Notes under the pieces: model-generated | The model's database searches: none | What the model was told of the DNA's origin: nothing | Seen by the model: only the letters and a program-made list of their open reading frames with translations | Position numbers and translations under genes: made by a program | Shown here: in pieces, positions 1-8,454 of the stretch | Position numbering within the stretch: the first letter of the stretch is position 1 | Layout of the letters: every line of letters starts with the position of its first letter | From: an uncultured Bacteroidota bacterium | GTDB taxonomy: Bacteria; Bacteroidota; Bacteroidia; Bacteroidales; GWA2-32-17 | Direction: 5' to 3' | Assembly: GCA_903837285.1 (NCBI GenBank) | Contig: CAILUD010000045.1 | Coordinates: 1 to 34,486 of the forward strand | DNA: 34,486 nucleotides

Positions 1-3000
1 AATAACAACTGCAAATTTATCATCTGTACCAGTTAAATCTGGAGCAGCATTAGATGCATATGCAGTTAAAGCAAGGTTAAAATCAAGTTGATATACACCA
101 GGAGTTGCGCCTAAGTCAATTTCTGGAGAAATTAACCAATCGTAACGTGCTGTGGAGTAAATATTAACTCCAGCAGCTCCTGTTGATCCAATATTTCCAA
201 AACCATCAGCATTCCAGTTCGATGTTACTGTAGTTGTGAATGTAACAGGTGCAGCAAGTGCTCCTTGACCTTCTGTCCAGCAATTTGGTAAGAAAGTAAC
301 AAAAGGCTCATAGTAAGTAGGAGTAACAGGACCACAAAGGGTCGAGAATGAAATCGGACCAGTCCACATACTTGAATCTGTTCCACTACATTGTGCTAAA
401 ATATAGAATTGATAAGCTGAACTTGGATTTAAACCAGTTAAAGTGTAAGGATTGGTAGTAACATTATTAATAATGGTACCAGTTCCTAGTGCGAAACCAG
501 CTATTCCATACTGAATATCCCATGCAGTTTCGGCATTACCTAATGTCCAGCCTAATATTGCAGAGTTCATAGTAATAGTTGTTGCTGTAAGTGCAGTAGG
601 TTTAGGACAAGTAGGAGCTTCTTCAACAAAAACATCATCAATAATTATATCATCGTAGTATGGAAATCCGGTACCTTTTGCAACAACAAATCTAATTTGA
701 ATAGGACCTGTAATTGTTAAAGTATTTAAAGGAACAGTTATTTCCTGCCATGAAGCATTGTTTTGAGTAGGACCCCAAACAAACATTCCATTATGCCATG
801 TTGTTCCGTCAAAAACATCTACAGTTAATGTCTGATAATCTGCATTGTCAATGTTATTATTGAAAAGGAAGAAACGTAATTGAGGAACTGTTAAAGCCGA
901 AGTATTAATAAATGGAGTAAGAAGATTTATATCTGTTAAACTTACAGTTGCAGAACCATCTACACCTGCAAAACTACCTGCATTTCCAGTATGTTCAATA
1001 AGACTTTGAGCTCCGTAATTTGGCCAAGTTGTATTAAATAACCAGACCTGTGGTCCTGCCATTGACCAGCAATTTGGTATAGTGGTAGTATTAAAATGTT
1101 CAGCAAAAGGAGCATTAAATATACCGCATAAAGTAGTAAATGAGAATGGACCTGTCCACATACTTGAATCAGTTGGTGTACATTGTGCTAATACATAATA
1201 CTGGTAATTGGTACTTGTTAATAAACCAGTAAGTGCGTATGTGTTAGCGGTTATATTATTTAAAATTGTACCTGTTCCTAATGCAAAACCAGAAACGCCA
1301 TATTGTATATCCCATGCAGTTTCAGTAGAACCAGCTGTCCAGCCAAGTGTTGCAGAGTTTCCTGTAATTGCAGTTGCTGTTAAAGTAGTTGGTTGCATAC
1401 AAGATGGTGGTCCGACAATATTTATTATATAATCTTCAGTCTCGCCATAACCATAAGTACCACATGGTACAATAGCATCTCCGGAAGTACTTTCAGCATC
1501 AACAATTCTCATTCTTGTATTACCAAGCATTGAGGTTATTGGAATAGTAAATGATCCAGAAACAATAGTTAATGGAACACAAGTAATATTTGATAAAGCT
1601 CCGTTTGAATATACTTTTTCACCAGCATCTGTAAATAAACCATTGTGATTTAAGTCGATAAAAATGGCTAGTCCACTATTGTAATTTGTTGTTCCACAAG
1701 TTCCAACTGTAACTGAGAATGAAGTTGATGATGTTTGTGCAAAAGTTGGAGGAGTTATTGCAGAATAATCAGAATACTGATTTAAAATTGAACCTGGCCC
1801 GCCAGTGGTTGCACAAGTTGATGAATTATTTAATGTACCCGCTGTTACGTTTAAAATTTCTTCGTCAATAGTTGAAGTTGCGTTTGAAGTGCAATAACAA
1901 TTTGAGAATGGATTTAAAGTAACATTTACAACAGTTGAAGTTGCTGATAATGCACTCACAGGGCAGGTAACAATGCACTGATAGTAACTTGTTGCTGTTT
2001 GTGTTGCGGTTATAGTATCATTTGTTGCACCTGCAATATTTGCAAATGTTATTCCGTCAGCAGATGATTGCCATTGATATGTTACACCACCGCCAACTGT
2101 TTGACCTGTTACCCATAATGTAAAGTTAATAGAACTGCAAACCTGTGCAACTGAACTTTGTGCTGTTCCAGCTGTAGGTGTACCAGAACATACTGTAGCA
2201 ATAGTAGTAAAAGCAATAGGTCCAGACCAGAAACTTGAATCGGTTGGACCACAATTAGCATGCACATAATATTGATAAGCAGTAGTTGCGGTTAGACCTG
2301 TAAGTGTATAAGGATTTGTTGTAACATTATTTACAAATGTTCCAGTTCCTAAAGTAAATCCTGTTGGGCCATATTGTATATCCCATGCAGTTTCTGTACC
2401 ACCTGCAGTCCATCCAAGAACTACTGAAGTATTAAGAATAGTTGAAACATTTAACGCAGTTGGTTGCATACAAGTTGGAGGTGCAGAAATATTTACAACG
2501 TAATCTTCAGTTTCGCCCCAGGTATAAGTGCCACAAGGTGAAGTTGGCACTGAACTTTCGCTACTTATTACTCTCATACCGGTTAAACCAAGTGTTGCAG
2601 AAACAGGAACTGTAATTGTACCAGTTTCTGTATGAGCACCAGATGTTGTAGTTGGAGAGAAATAAACTTTTTCTCCTGCGTCAGTATATAATCCATTCTG
2701 ATTATAATCAATCCATATTGCAATACCGTTAGACCAATTACCACCACAAGTTCCAATTTGAACCGAGAATGGGAGAGCAATTGTTTTACTTAAATTAGGT
2801 GCAGCAACAGCTGTATAATTAGAATATTGATTTAGAATTGAACCAGGTCCCCCAGTTGTAGAACAAGTTGAGCTATTATTTAAAGTTCCTATAGTAACGT
2901 TTAATATTTCTTCGTCAGCAGTAGAAGTTGCATTAGAAGTACAATAGCAATTCTGGAAAGGACTTAAGTTTTCAGTATACACTGAAGTTGTATCTGAAAA

Positions 3001-5796
3001 TCCACTTGCAGTACATGAAACTATACAATGATAATATGTAGTAACTGACTGTGAAGTAGTAATTGTATCATTTGTTGCACTTGCAATGTTGATAAAAGTA
3101 ATTCCGTCTGTTGATGACTGCCATTGAAAAGTTGTTCCGCCGTCATTGCCAGTTAGCCATAAATTAAAGTTAGTTCCAGGACAAATAGGATTTACATTAC
3201 TTTGAACTATTCCCGGTACAGGAACTCCTGAACAAGAAGTAATTAAAGTAGTAAATGAATATGGCCCTGTCCATAAACTTGAATCTGTTGGACTACATTG
3301 TGCCAAAAGATAGTATTGATATGATGTAAAACCAGAAAGTCCGGATAAGGTATATGGTTTAGTTGTAATATTATTGATTATAGTCCCTGTACCTAATACA
3401 AATCCTGTTGGGCCGTATTGAATATCCCATGAAGTTTCGGTATTGCCATTTATCCAATTTAAAATTGCAGAATTTGATGTTATTCCAGATGCGGTTAATG
3501 CCGCTGGTTGTGGACAAGATGGCTGTTGGATAATTCTTACATTATCAATAAATAAGTCATTACTTGCATTTGTTACAGTTGATTCTCCATAAAATCCGAT
3601 TTTAACAACACCTGTGTATGAAGTTAAAGGTATAATAATATGTGTTCCAGCTGGAGTTAATGCATTATAAACAAATAAAGAACCTGCATTATCCCATTGT
3701 CTTATGGTATTAACATTTGTCCATGTTGTACCGCCATCTATAGAAATAACCACAGCAAATTTATCGTCGGTACCAGTTAATCCCGGGTTTCCTGTTCCTC
3801 CACTTGCAGTTAATGCTAAATCAAATTCTAACTGATAAGGAGTTGCACCACTTCCAATATTTATTTGAGGAGTCATTAGCCAACCATATAAAGCTGTGCT
3901 TGAAATAAGTAATCTTGCAGCACCTGAAGTTCCAACATTAGCATATCCATCTGCTATCCAGTTTGAAGTAGTTCCTGTTAATGTTGATGTTGCTAATAAT
4001 TGCCCGTTTGTTTCTGACCAGCAATTTGGCAAATAGGTAGTTAATGATTCTGTCCAAGGAAGTGTTGAAATAACACCACAAATAGTGGCAAAAGAATACG
4101 GTCCGCTCCATGCGCTTATATCACCTCCACCGCAATCAGCCTGAACATAAAAACTATAATTTGTTGTTGCTGTTAATCCTGTAAGTGAATAAGGATGTGC
4201 CGTTAGTCCGTTAATCATTGTACCTGTACCTAAAGTAAAACCTTGAGTTCCCCATTGAACATTCCAAAGAGTTTCGGTTCCGTTTGATGCCCAGTTTAAA
4301 CTTGCTGAAACATCTGTAATGCTTGTAGCAGCTAATGCAGAAGGTTGTGGACAAGTTGGAATTGTTTCGTAAACTACATCGTCAATATAAATATATTGTA
4401 ATGTAGATCCATAACCGTGTTTAAATGCAATGTATTGGTTTACTCCTCCATAGCTATTAAAAGGAATAACAAATTCCTGCCAGGTAGTAGTTAATGACAT
4501 TATACTTTGAAAAGTTGTAAAAGTAGTTTGAACAGCTGGGTCCGACATAGTTCCAATATGTAATAATGGTGAGCCGGAACCTGAAAATTTTGCTTTAAAT
4601 CTAATTTGTGTAGTATGTGCTGGCAAGTCAGATAATTGAGGAGAGATTAATAAAACATGTGTAGAAGAACCAGATGAGGTAGAGTTAAATAGTTGTGCAC
4701 AATTAGGTGCTGTACTCGGTGTGGTTGTAACTGTAGTAACTGATGGAGATCCAGTGGCAACTACAATTTTACTCCAGCATGCTGGTAAAGCAGGTACGGT
4801 TACGCCATCAAAATTTTGTGAATAAGGTTGAGTTATTGCACCACAAGAAGTTGTAAAATTAAATGGTCCTGTCCAGTTGCTAGTTGTTCCACCACCACAA
4901 TCATTTTGTACATAGAAGCTATAACCTGAAGAAGCTGTTAATCCAGATAATGCATAAGGAGAAGAAGCACTTGTAACAATTGTTCCTGTTCCTAAGGTAA
5001 ATCCAGTTGGTCCGTATTGAATATTAAATAAAGTTCCAGTTGATGTCCATGAAAGACTTGCAGAAGTCATTGTGATACTTGCTGCTGCAAGAGTTGAAGG
5101 AGAAATACATGTCGAAGGAGTCCAGGTATATTTCAAGCCATTTGCAGGAAATACAGTTGCCGACCATGTCATTGTAGCAGAATTAGAAGTTGCAGCTGCT
5201 GATGCAGACCAATTAGTAGCCGTAGTTCTAATGCTGTAATCGGTTACTGCTGCGCCTGATAGGCCTGCTTGGGGAGAATATGCTGTTGTGTGTAATGAAC
5301 TACCATAAACTATCTCTATAACATTAGTGGTTTCATATAATTTTATTTGGGCATTTAATTGTTCGGTTGTTGCGTTCCAGTATAAATACCAATTTGGATA
5401 TTGAATAGTAAAAACTCTGTTTGGAGCTGTACCCGAAACCAAATAAGTAACATCTGTGTTTGTTTCACCATCTGTCGCAGCAAAAGCAATGCAATTCGTT
5501 GTTGTGCTTAACGGTGTTGTTGTTGAAGAAGGTACTGCACCTAGACAAATGTAACCGTTAGGACTAGCAGAAAACTGAGTAAAATTTGCTCCATGATAAA
5601 CAAATGTAAATCCAATGTTAGTCAATGCAGATTCAGTATCATCATTGGCTGCAGCTAAAATAGAAGTACCCCCAGTTATTGGAGTATAAGTGCCAGCTGT
5701 TTGATTAAAAACGTAATCTGCAACAGTTTGCGCATTCGTAAAAACATTACTGACAAGACTAATTCCAATCAGTAGAAGAAAAGTAATCTTTCTCAT
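1..5796 (-). CDS. giant modular surface protein (FN3 / GEVED-like / choice-of-anchor J-like), C-terminus beyond window
   Basis: One reading frame is open from the ATG at 5794-5796 to base 1, 1932 codons with no stop, so the gene is partial and its C-terminus lies off the left edge. It starts with a signal peptide (MRKITFLLLIGISLVSN..., ending near TNAQ). About six fibronectin type III-like modules recur, each with a WDIQYGxxGFxLGTG signature, near residues 260, 515, 795, 1140, 1500 and 1760. Between them are two modules ending in YGETEDY or WGETEDY (about 950-1100 and 1285-1460), which resemble the GEVED domain and carry an IDLNHNG/IDYNQNG motif. At least three modules end in IDDV/IDNV and a fourth is cut by the edge; these look like choice-of-anchor J or MAM-like jelly rolls. 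Two Ig-like segments contain YQWQSS. The family suggests a secreted or surface adhesin. A T9SS sorting domain is expected at the missing C-terminus but cannot be seen. It has its own promoter at 5833-5863. Confidence 0.9.
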   Translation of the reverse strand, partial: MRKITFLLLIGISLVSNVFTNAQTVADYVFNQTAGTYTPITGGTSILAAANDDTESALTNIGFTFVYHGANFTQFSASPNGYICLGAVPSSTTTPLSTTTNCIAFAATDGETNTDVTYLVSGTAPNRVFTIQYPNWYLYWNATTEQLNAQIKLYETTNVIEIVYGSSLHTTAYSPQAGLSGAAVTDYSIRTTATNWSASAAATSNSATMTWSATVFPANGLKYTWTPSTCISPSTLAAASITMTSASLSWTSTGTLFNIQYGPTGFTLGTGTIVTSASSPYALSGLTASSGYSFYVQNDCGGGTTSNWTGPFNFTTSCGAITQPYSQNFDGVTVPALPACWSKIVVATGSPSVTTVTTTPSTAPNCAQLFNSTSSGSSTHVLLISPQLSDLPAHTTQIRFKAKFSGSGSPLLHIGTMSDPAVQTTFTTFQSIMSLTTTWQEFVIPFNSYGGVNQYIAFKHGYGSTLQYIYIDDVVYETIPTCPQPSALAATSITDVSASLNWASNGTETLWNVQWGTQGFTLGTGTMINGLTAHPYSLTGLTATTNYSFYVQADCGGGDISAWSGPYSFATICGVISTLPWTESLTTYLPNCWSETNGQLLATSTLTGTTSNWIADGYANVGTSGAARLLISSTALYGWLMTPQINIGSGATPYQLEFDLALTASGGTGNPGLTGTDDKFAVVISIDGGTTWTNVNTIRQWDNAGSLFVYNALTPAGTHIIIPLTSYTGVVKIGFYGESTVTNASNDLFIDNVRIIQQPSCPQPAALTASGITSNSAILNWINGNTETSWDIQYGPTGFVLGTGTIINNITTKPYTLSGLSGFTSYQYYLLAQCSPTDSSLWTGPYSFTTLITSCSGVPVPGIVQSNVNPICPGTNFNLWLTGNDGGTTFQWQSSTDGITFINIASATNDTITTSQSVTTYYHCIVSCTASGFSDTTSVYTENLSPFQNCYCTSNATSTADEEILNVTIGTLNNSSTCSTTGGPGSILNQYSNYTAVAAPNLSKTIALPFSVQIGTCGGNWSNGIAIWIDYNQNGLYTDAGEKVYFSPTTTSGAHTETGTITVPVSATLGLTGMRVISSESSVPTSPCGTYTWGETEDYVVNISAPPTCMQPTALNVSTILNTSVVLGWTAGGTETAWDIQYGPTGFTLGTGTFVNNVTTNPYTLTGLTATTAYQYYVHANCGPTDSSFWSGPIAFTTIATVCSGTPTAGTAQSSVAQVCSSINFTLWVTGQTVGGGVTYQWQSSADGITFANIAGATNDTITATQTATSYYQCIVTCPVSALSATSTVVNVTLNPFSNCYCTSNATSTIDEEILNVTAGTLNNSSTCATTGGPGSILNQYSDYSAITPPTFAQTSSTSFSVTVGTCGTTNYNSGLAIFIDLNHNGLFTDAGEKVYSNGALSNITCVPLTIVSGSFTIPITSMLGNTRMRIVDAESTSGDAIVPCGTYGYGETEDYIINIVGPPSCMQPTTLTATAITGNSATLGWTAGSTETAWDIQYGVSGFALGTGTILNNITANTYALTGLLTSTNYQYYVLAQCTPTDSSMWTGPFSFTTLCGIFNAPFAEHFNTTTIPNCWSMAGPQVWLFNTTWPNYGAQSLIEHTGNAGSFAGVDGSATVSLTDINLLTPFINTSALTVPQLRFFLFNNNIDNADYQTLTVDVFDGTTWHNGMFVWGPTQNNASWQEITVPLNTLTITGPIQIRFVVAKGTGFPYYDDIIIDDVFVEEAPTCPKPTALTATTITMNSAILGWTLGNAETAWDIQYGIAGFALGTGTIINNVTTNPYTLTGLNPSSAYQFYILAQCSGTDSSMWTGPISFSTLCGPVTPTYYEPFVTFLPNCWTEGQGALAAPVTFTTTVTSNWNADGFGNIGSTGAAGVNIYSTARYDWLISPEIDLGATPGVYQLDFNLALTAYASNAAPDLTGTDDKFAVVI

Positions 5797-5832
5797 ATAT
5801 TAATTTGGTTTTGGTTTCTGTTTATTAACATA

Positions 5833-5863
5833 CAAAGTTAACATTATTTAGAATGATTGTCAA
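5833..5863 (-). promoter_or_regulatory. Bacteroidota-type promoter of the giant surface protein gene
   Basis: On the minus strand TTGACA (5858-5863) is followed, 20 bases after its TTG, by TAACTTTG (5833-5840). This fits the Bacteroidota -33 TTG / -7 TAnnTTTG consensus. The -7 box lies about 37 bases upstream of the ATG at 5796. Confidence 0.7.
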
Positions 5864-5899
5864 TAGCGGTTCGTCAAAAATAATTGTTGTTTAATAAAA

Positions 5900-5925
5900 A
5901 AAGCCGTCTTTTTCAAGACGGCTTT
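5900..5925 (-). terminator. intrinsic terminator of the 808-residue protein gene
   Basis: Perfect 11-bp stem (AAAGCCGTCTT / AAGACGGCTTT) with loop TTTC. On the minus strand it is followed by a T-run (plus-strand ttaataaaaaa). It lies about 20 bases past the stop of the gene ending at 5945. Confidence 0.88.
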
Positions 5926-5944
5926 AAAACAAATATAGTTGCGT

Positions 5945-8371
5945 TTAATTAACGATTAACTTTTGAATATTTACCCTTCCACTTGAAACAACTTTAATGA
6001 AATAAATTCCAGAAGAAATTCCTTTAAGTGAAATAATATTATTTTGTAGTTTTTCTTTTAATAGAACTTTTCCATCAATTGAAATTAATTCAAAACTTAA
6101 ATCAGTATTTAAATTATTATTTAAAATTAAGTTTACATATTCATTTGCAGGGTTTGGATATAATGAAAAGCTAAATGAATTATTTAATTTTACTTCATTA
6201 TTATTTGTAATTAAAACACCCCTTACAATAATATCGTCTATTCTTCCTGTTCCGGTTGATGCCACTATAGTTCCATTAGCAGAAATATCAGAAGTCATTA
6301 TCCATCTTAAGTATACGCTTGACTGATTTTCGGTTTCAACTGGCAATGCTGTTTCTGGTAATACACCCATAGTCCAGTTACTTGTATCTGCGATATTTGT
6401 ATTTGGAACATCTGTCCAAACGCCAGTAGTTCCTATTCTATATTGTACTTTAAAATCTCTCGGACCTGTATTCGACCCTCTTTGTTTTGATTCTAAAGTA
6501 ATATTCTGATAACTGGCTGTAGTAAATTCAATTTCCCAGAATTTTGTATCAATTCCAGCTTCCCAACCAGTAACATTTACAGCAAAAGTAGTTGCACCGG
6601 TATTTGTATATGAAACTGTACCCGTTGCATTTGTTAAAATAGTTTTTGTAAGATTAGCTGTTATTCCACCATCAGCAATATTATCATCAGGGTTATTAGG
6701 GAAATTCCACTCAACAATTGTCGTTTTAGCAACGGTTACTGTTACTGTCCAGTTTTTTATTGTGCCGTCTTCTGCAGTTACTATATATGTAACTGGTAAT
6801 GTAAAATCCTGACTTATTCCTGTATTTGGAGCAATTGCTGCATTTGCAGAAATAGTAATTGTAGGAACTAAAGCTATAACGACAGAACCTGATGGCATAA
6901 CAATATCTACGGTACCACTTAATGAGTTTACGGTACTTGAAGTTTGACCAGTAATGTCAAATGTTATTATTTCTGCAGCTGAACTTCCGGCTTGAACAGT
7001 AACATTTACAGTCCATGTTTTCGTTGTTGTGGCATCTTCAGCAGTTACGATATAAGTTACGCTAGTTGTAAAATCCTGAACGGCTCCGCTTAATGGAGAT
7101 ACTGTTGCTCCGGTTGATAAAGTAATAGTTGGGATTAATGTTGTAACATTAGTTCCAAAAGGCATAACAATACTTACTGTAGAGGCTAAACTATTTACTG
7201 TACTTGAAATTTGTGATGGAATATTAAATGTTATAATTTCGGCCTGATTATTTGCCTGTATTGAAACATTAACAGTCCATATTTTAGTGGTACTTCCATC
7301 TTCGGCTGTAACAGTGTATAAAACTGCAGAAGTAAAATCCTGAGAAACTCCACTCAGTGGTGAAATTGCAGCACCCGTTGAAAGTGTAATTGCAGGAATT
7401 AAAGTTGTTAGATTAGTTCCTAGTGGCATAACAACAGATACAGTAGAGGCCAATGAATTAACTGTACTTGAAAGTTGAGTAGGAATATCAAAAGTTACAA
7501 TTTCTGCAGCATTACTTCCCGCCTGAACAGTTACTGTTACGGTCCATAATTTTGTTGTAGTTCCATCACTTGCGGTTACTGTATAATTAAATGGAGCCGA
7601 AAAATTCTGAGCAATTCCGCTAATTGGAGAAATTGTTGCTCCGGCCGACAAAGTAATTGCAGGAACAAGAGCAGTTAAGTTTGTTCCAAAAGGCATAACA
7701 ACGTTTACATTTCCAGTAGCTGAAATAACAGTACTTGAAACTTGTGTTGGAATATCTAAGCTAATTATTTCAGCTGCATTACTTATTTGATTTCCTATTA
7801 CAAATAAATCATCCATTCTAGATGTTCCTGTAGTTGCAACTGTTAATGAGTTTGCAGAAATATCGGAAGTCATTATCCATTGTAAATAAACCGAAGGCTG
7901 ATTAAATGTTTCTGCAGGTAATGCAGTTGCAGGAAGTACGCCATGTACCCAATCATTAGAGTCAAGAATTGTTGCTCCAGCAACATCAGTCCAAATACCT
8001 GTTAATCCAACTTTATACTGAACTTTAAAATCACGAGGACCGGTATTTGATGATCTTTGTTTTGATTGTACTGTTACGTTGTTATAGCCTAAAGTTGAAA
8101 ATTCAACTTCCCAGTATTTTACACCACTACCAGTAGCCCAGTTTGTGTTTGAGGCTGCAGATGTTGTTGCGCCTGTTGCATTATATACAGTTGTTCCGGA
8201 AGCTGTATTAATTATTGTTTTAGTAATATTTGCAGCAATACCTTTATCTGCAATATTATTATCGGGATTGTTAGGAAAATTCCAGCCAACAAGTGTATCT
8301 GTTTGAGCAGATAAAAATCCAAATTTTAAGAGCAAAACAAATAAGAAAAAAAAAGTAATTAGTTGTTTCAT
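5945..8371 (-). CDS. T9SS-sorted secreted protein with four tandem 89-residue repeats flanked by duplicated modules
   Basis: 808 residues. A signal peptide covers residues 1-22 (ends FLSAQ). A module at about 28-194 begins GWNFPNNPDNNIAD and ends with RMDDLFVIG. Four tandem repeats follow at about 199-283, 288-372, 377-461 and 466-546, each starting AEIIxFDI and ending WTVxVxV; the pattern resembles DUF5018/cadherin-like beta-sandwich repeats. A second copy of the first module spans about 553-718 (EWNFPNNPDDNIAD ... RIDDIIVRG). The C-terminus (about 735-808), with SLYPNPANEYVNL and GIYFIKVV and ending QKLIVN, is a T9SS type A sorting domain. The protein is therefore expected outside the outer membrane. 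The flanking modules resemble carbohydrate-binding-like jelly rolls, but the ligand is unknown. It sits between two other giant surface protein genes on the same strand and is closed off by a terminator at each end. Confidence 0.92.
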   Translation of the reverse strand: MKQLITFFFLFVLLLKFGFLSAQTDTLVGWNFPNNPDNNIADKGIAANITKTIINTASGTTVYNATGATTSAASNTNWATGSGVKYWEVEFSTLGYNNVTVQSKQRSSNTGPRDFKVQYKVGLTGIWTDVAGATILDSNDWVHGVLPATALPAETFNQPSVYLQWIMTSDISANSLTVATTGTSRMDDLFVIGNQISNAAEIISLDIPTQVSSTVISATGNVNVVMPFGTNLTALVPAITLSAGATISPISGIAQNFSAPFNYTVTASDGTTTKLWTVTVTVQAGSNAAEIVTFDIPTQLSSTVNSLASTVSVVMPLGTNLTTLIPAITLSTGAAISPLSGVSQDFTSAVLYTVTAEDGSTTKIWTVNVSIQANNQAEIITFNIPSQISSTVNSLASTVSIVMPFGTNVTTLIPTITLSTGATVSPLSGAVQDFTTSVTYIVTAEDATTTKTWTVNVTVQAGSSAAEIITFDITGQTSSTVNSLSGTVDIVMPSGSVVIALVPTITISANAAIAPNTGISQDFTLPVTYIVTAEDGTIKNWTVTVTVAKTTIVEWNFPNNPDDNIADGGITANLTKTILTNATGTVSYTNTGATTFAVNVTGWEAGIDTKFWEIEFTTASYQNITLESKQRGSNTGPRDFKVQYRIGTTGVWTDVPNTNIADTSNWTMGVLPETALPVETENQSSVYLRWIMTSDISANGTIVASTGTGRIDDIIVRGVLITNNNEVKLNNSFSFSLYPNPANEYVNLILNNNLNTDLSFELISIDGKVLLKEKLQNNIISLKGISSGIYFIKVVSSGRVNIQKLIVN
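6734..7777 (-). repeat. four coding tandem repeats, period about 267 nt
   Basis: The DNA for residues 199-546 of the 808-residue protein holds four copies of an 89-residue unit. Shared motifs are SSTVNS, VMPxGTN, LxPxITLS, ISPLSG, QDFT, YTVTAEDGTT and WTVTVTV. The fourth copy is the most diverged and slightly shorter. Confidence 0.88.
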
Positions 8372-8406
8372 ATTATTGTTTTTTTTTAGGTTTTTTCTTT
8401 GATAAA

Positions 8407-8436
8407 AAAAGCCATCTCCATAAAGAGACGGCTTTT
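8407..8436 (-). terminator. intrinsic terminator of the 2236-residue protein gene
   Basis: Stem of 12 bp, AAAAGCCATCTC / GAGACGGCTTTT with one G-U wobble on the minus-strand RNA and loop CATAAA, followed on the minus strand by a T-run. It lies about 20 bases after the stop at 8455. It has the same GCCGTCT stem core as the terminator at 5900-5925. Confidence 0.82.
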
Positions 8437-8454
8437 CTTAATTTATTATTTAAA

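Noticed and set aside
6734-7777. Regular repeats suggesting a CRISPR or VNTR
   Set aside because: The repeats are about 267 nt, in frame and diverged at DNA level; they encode protein modules.
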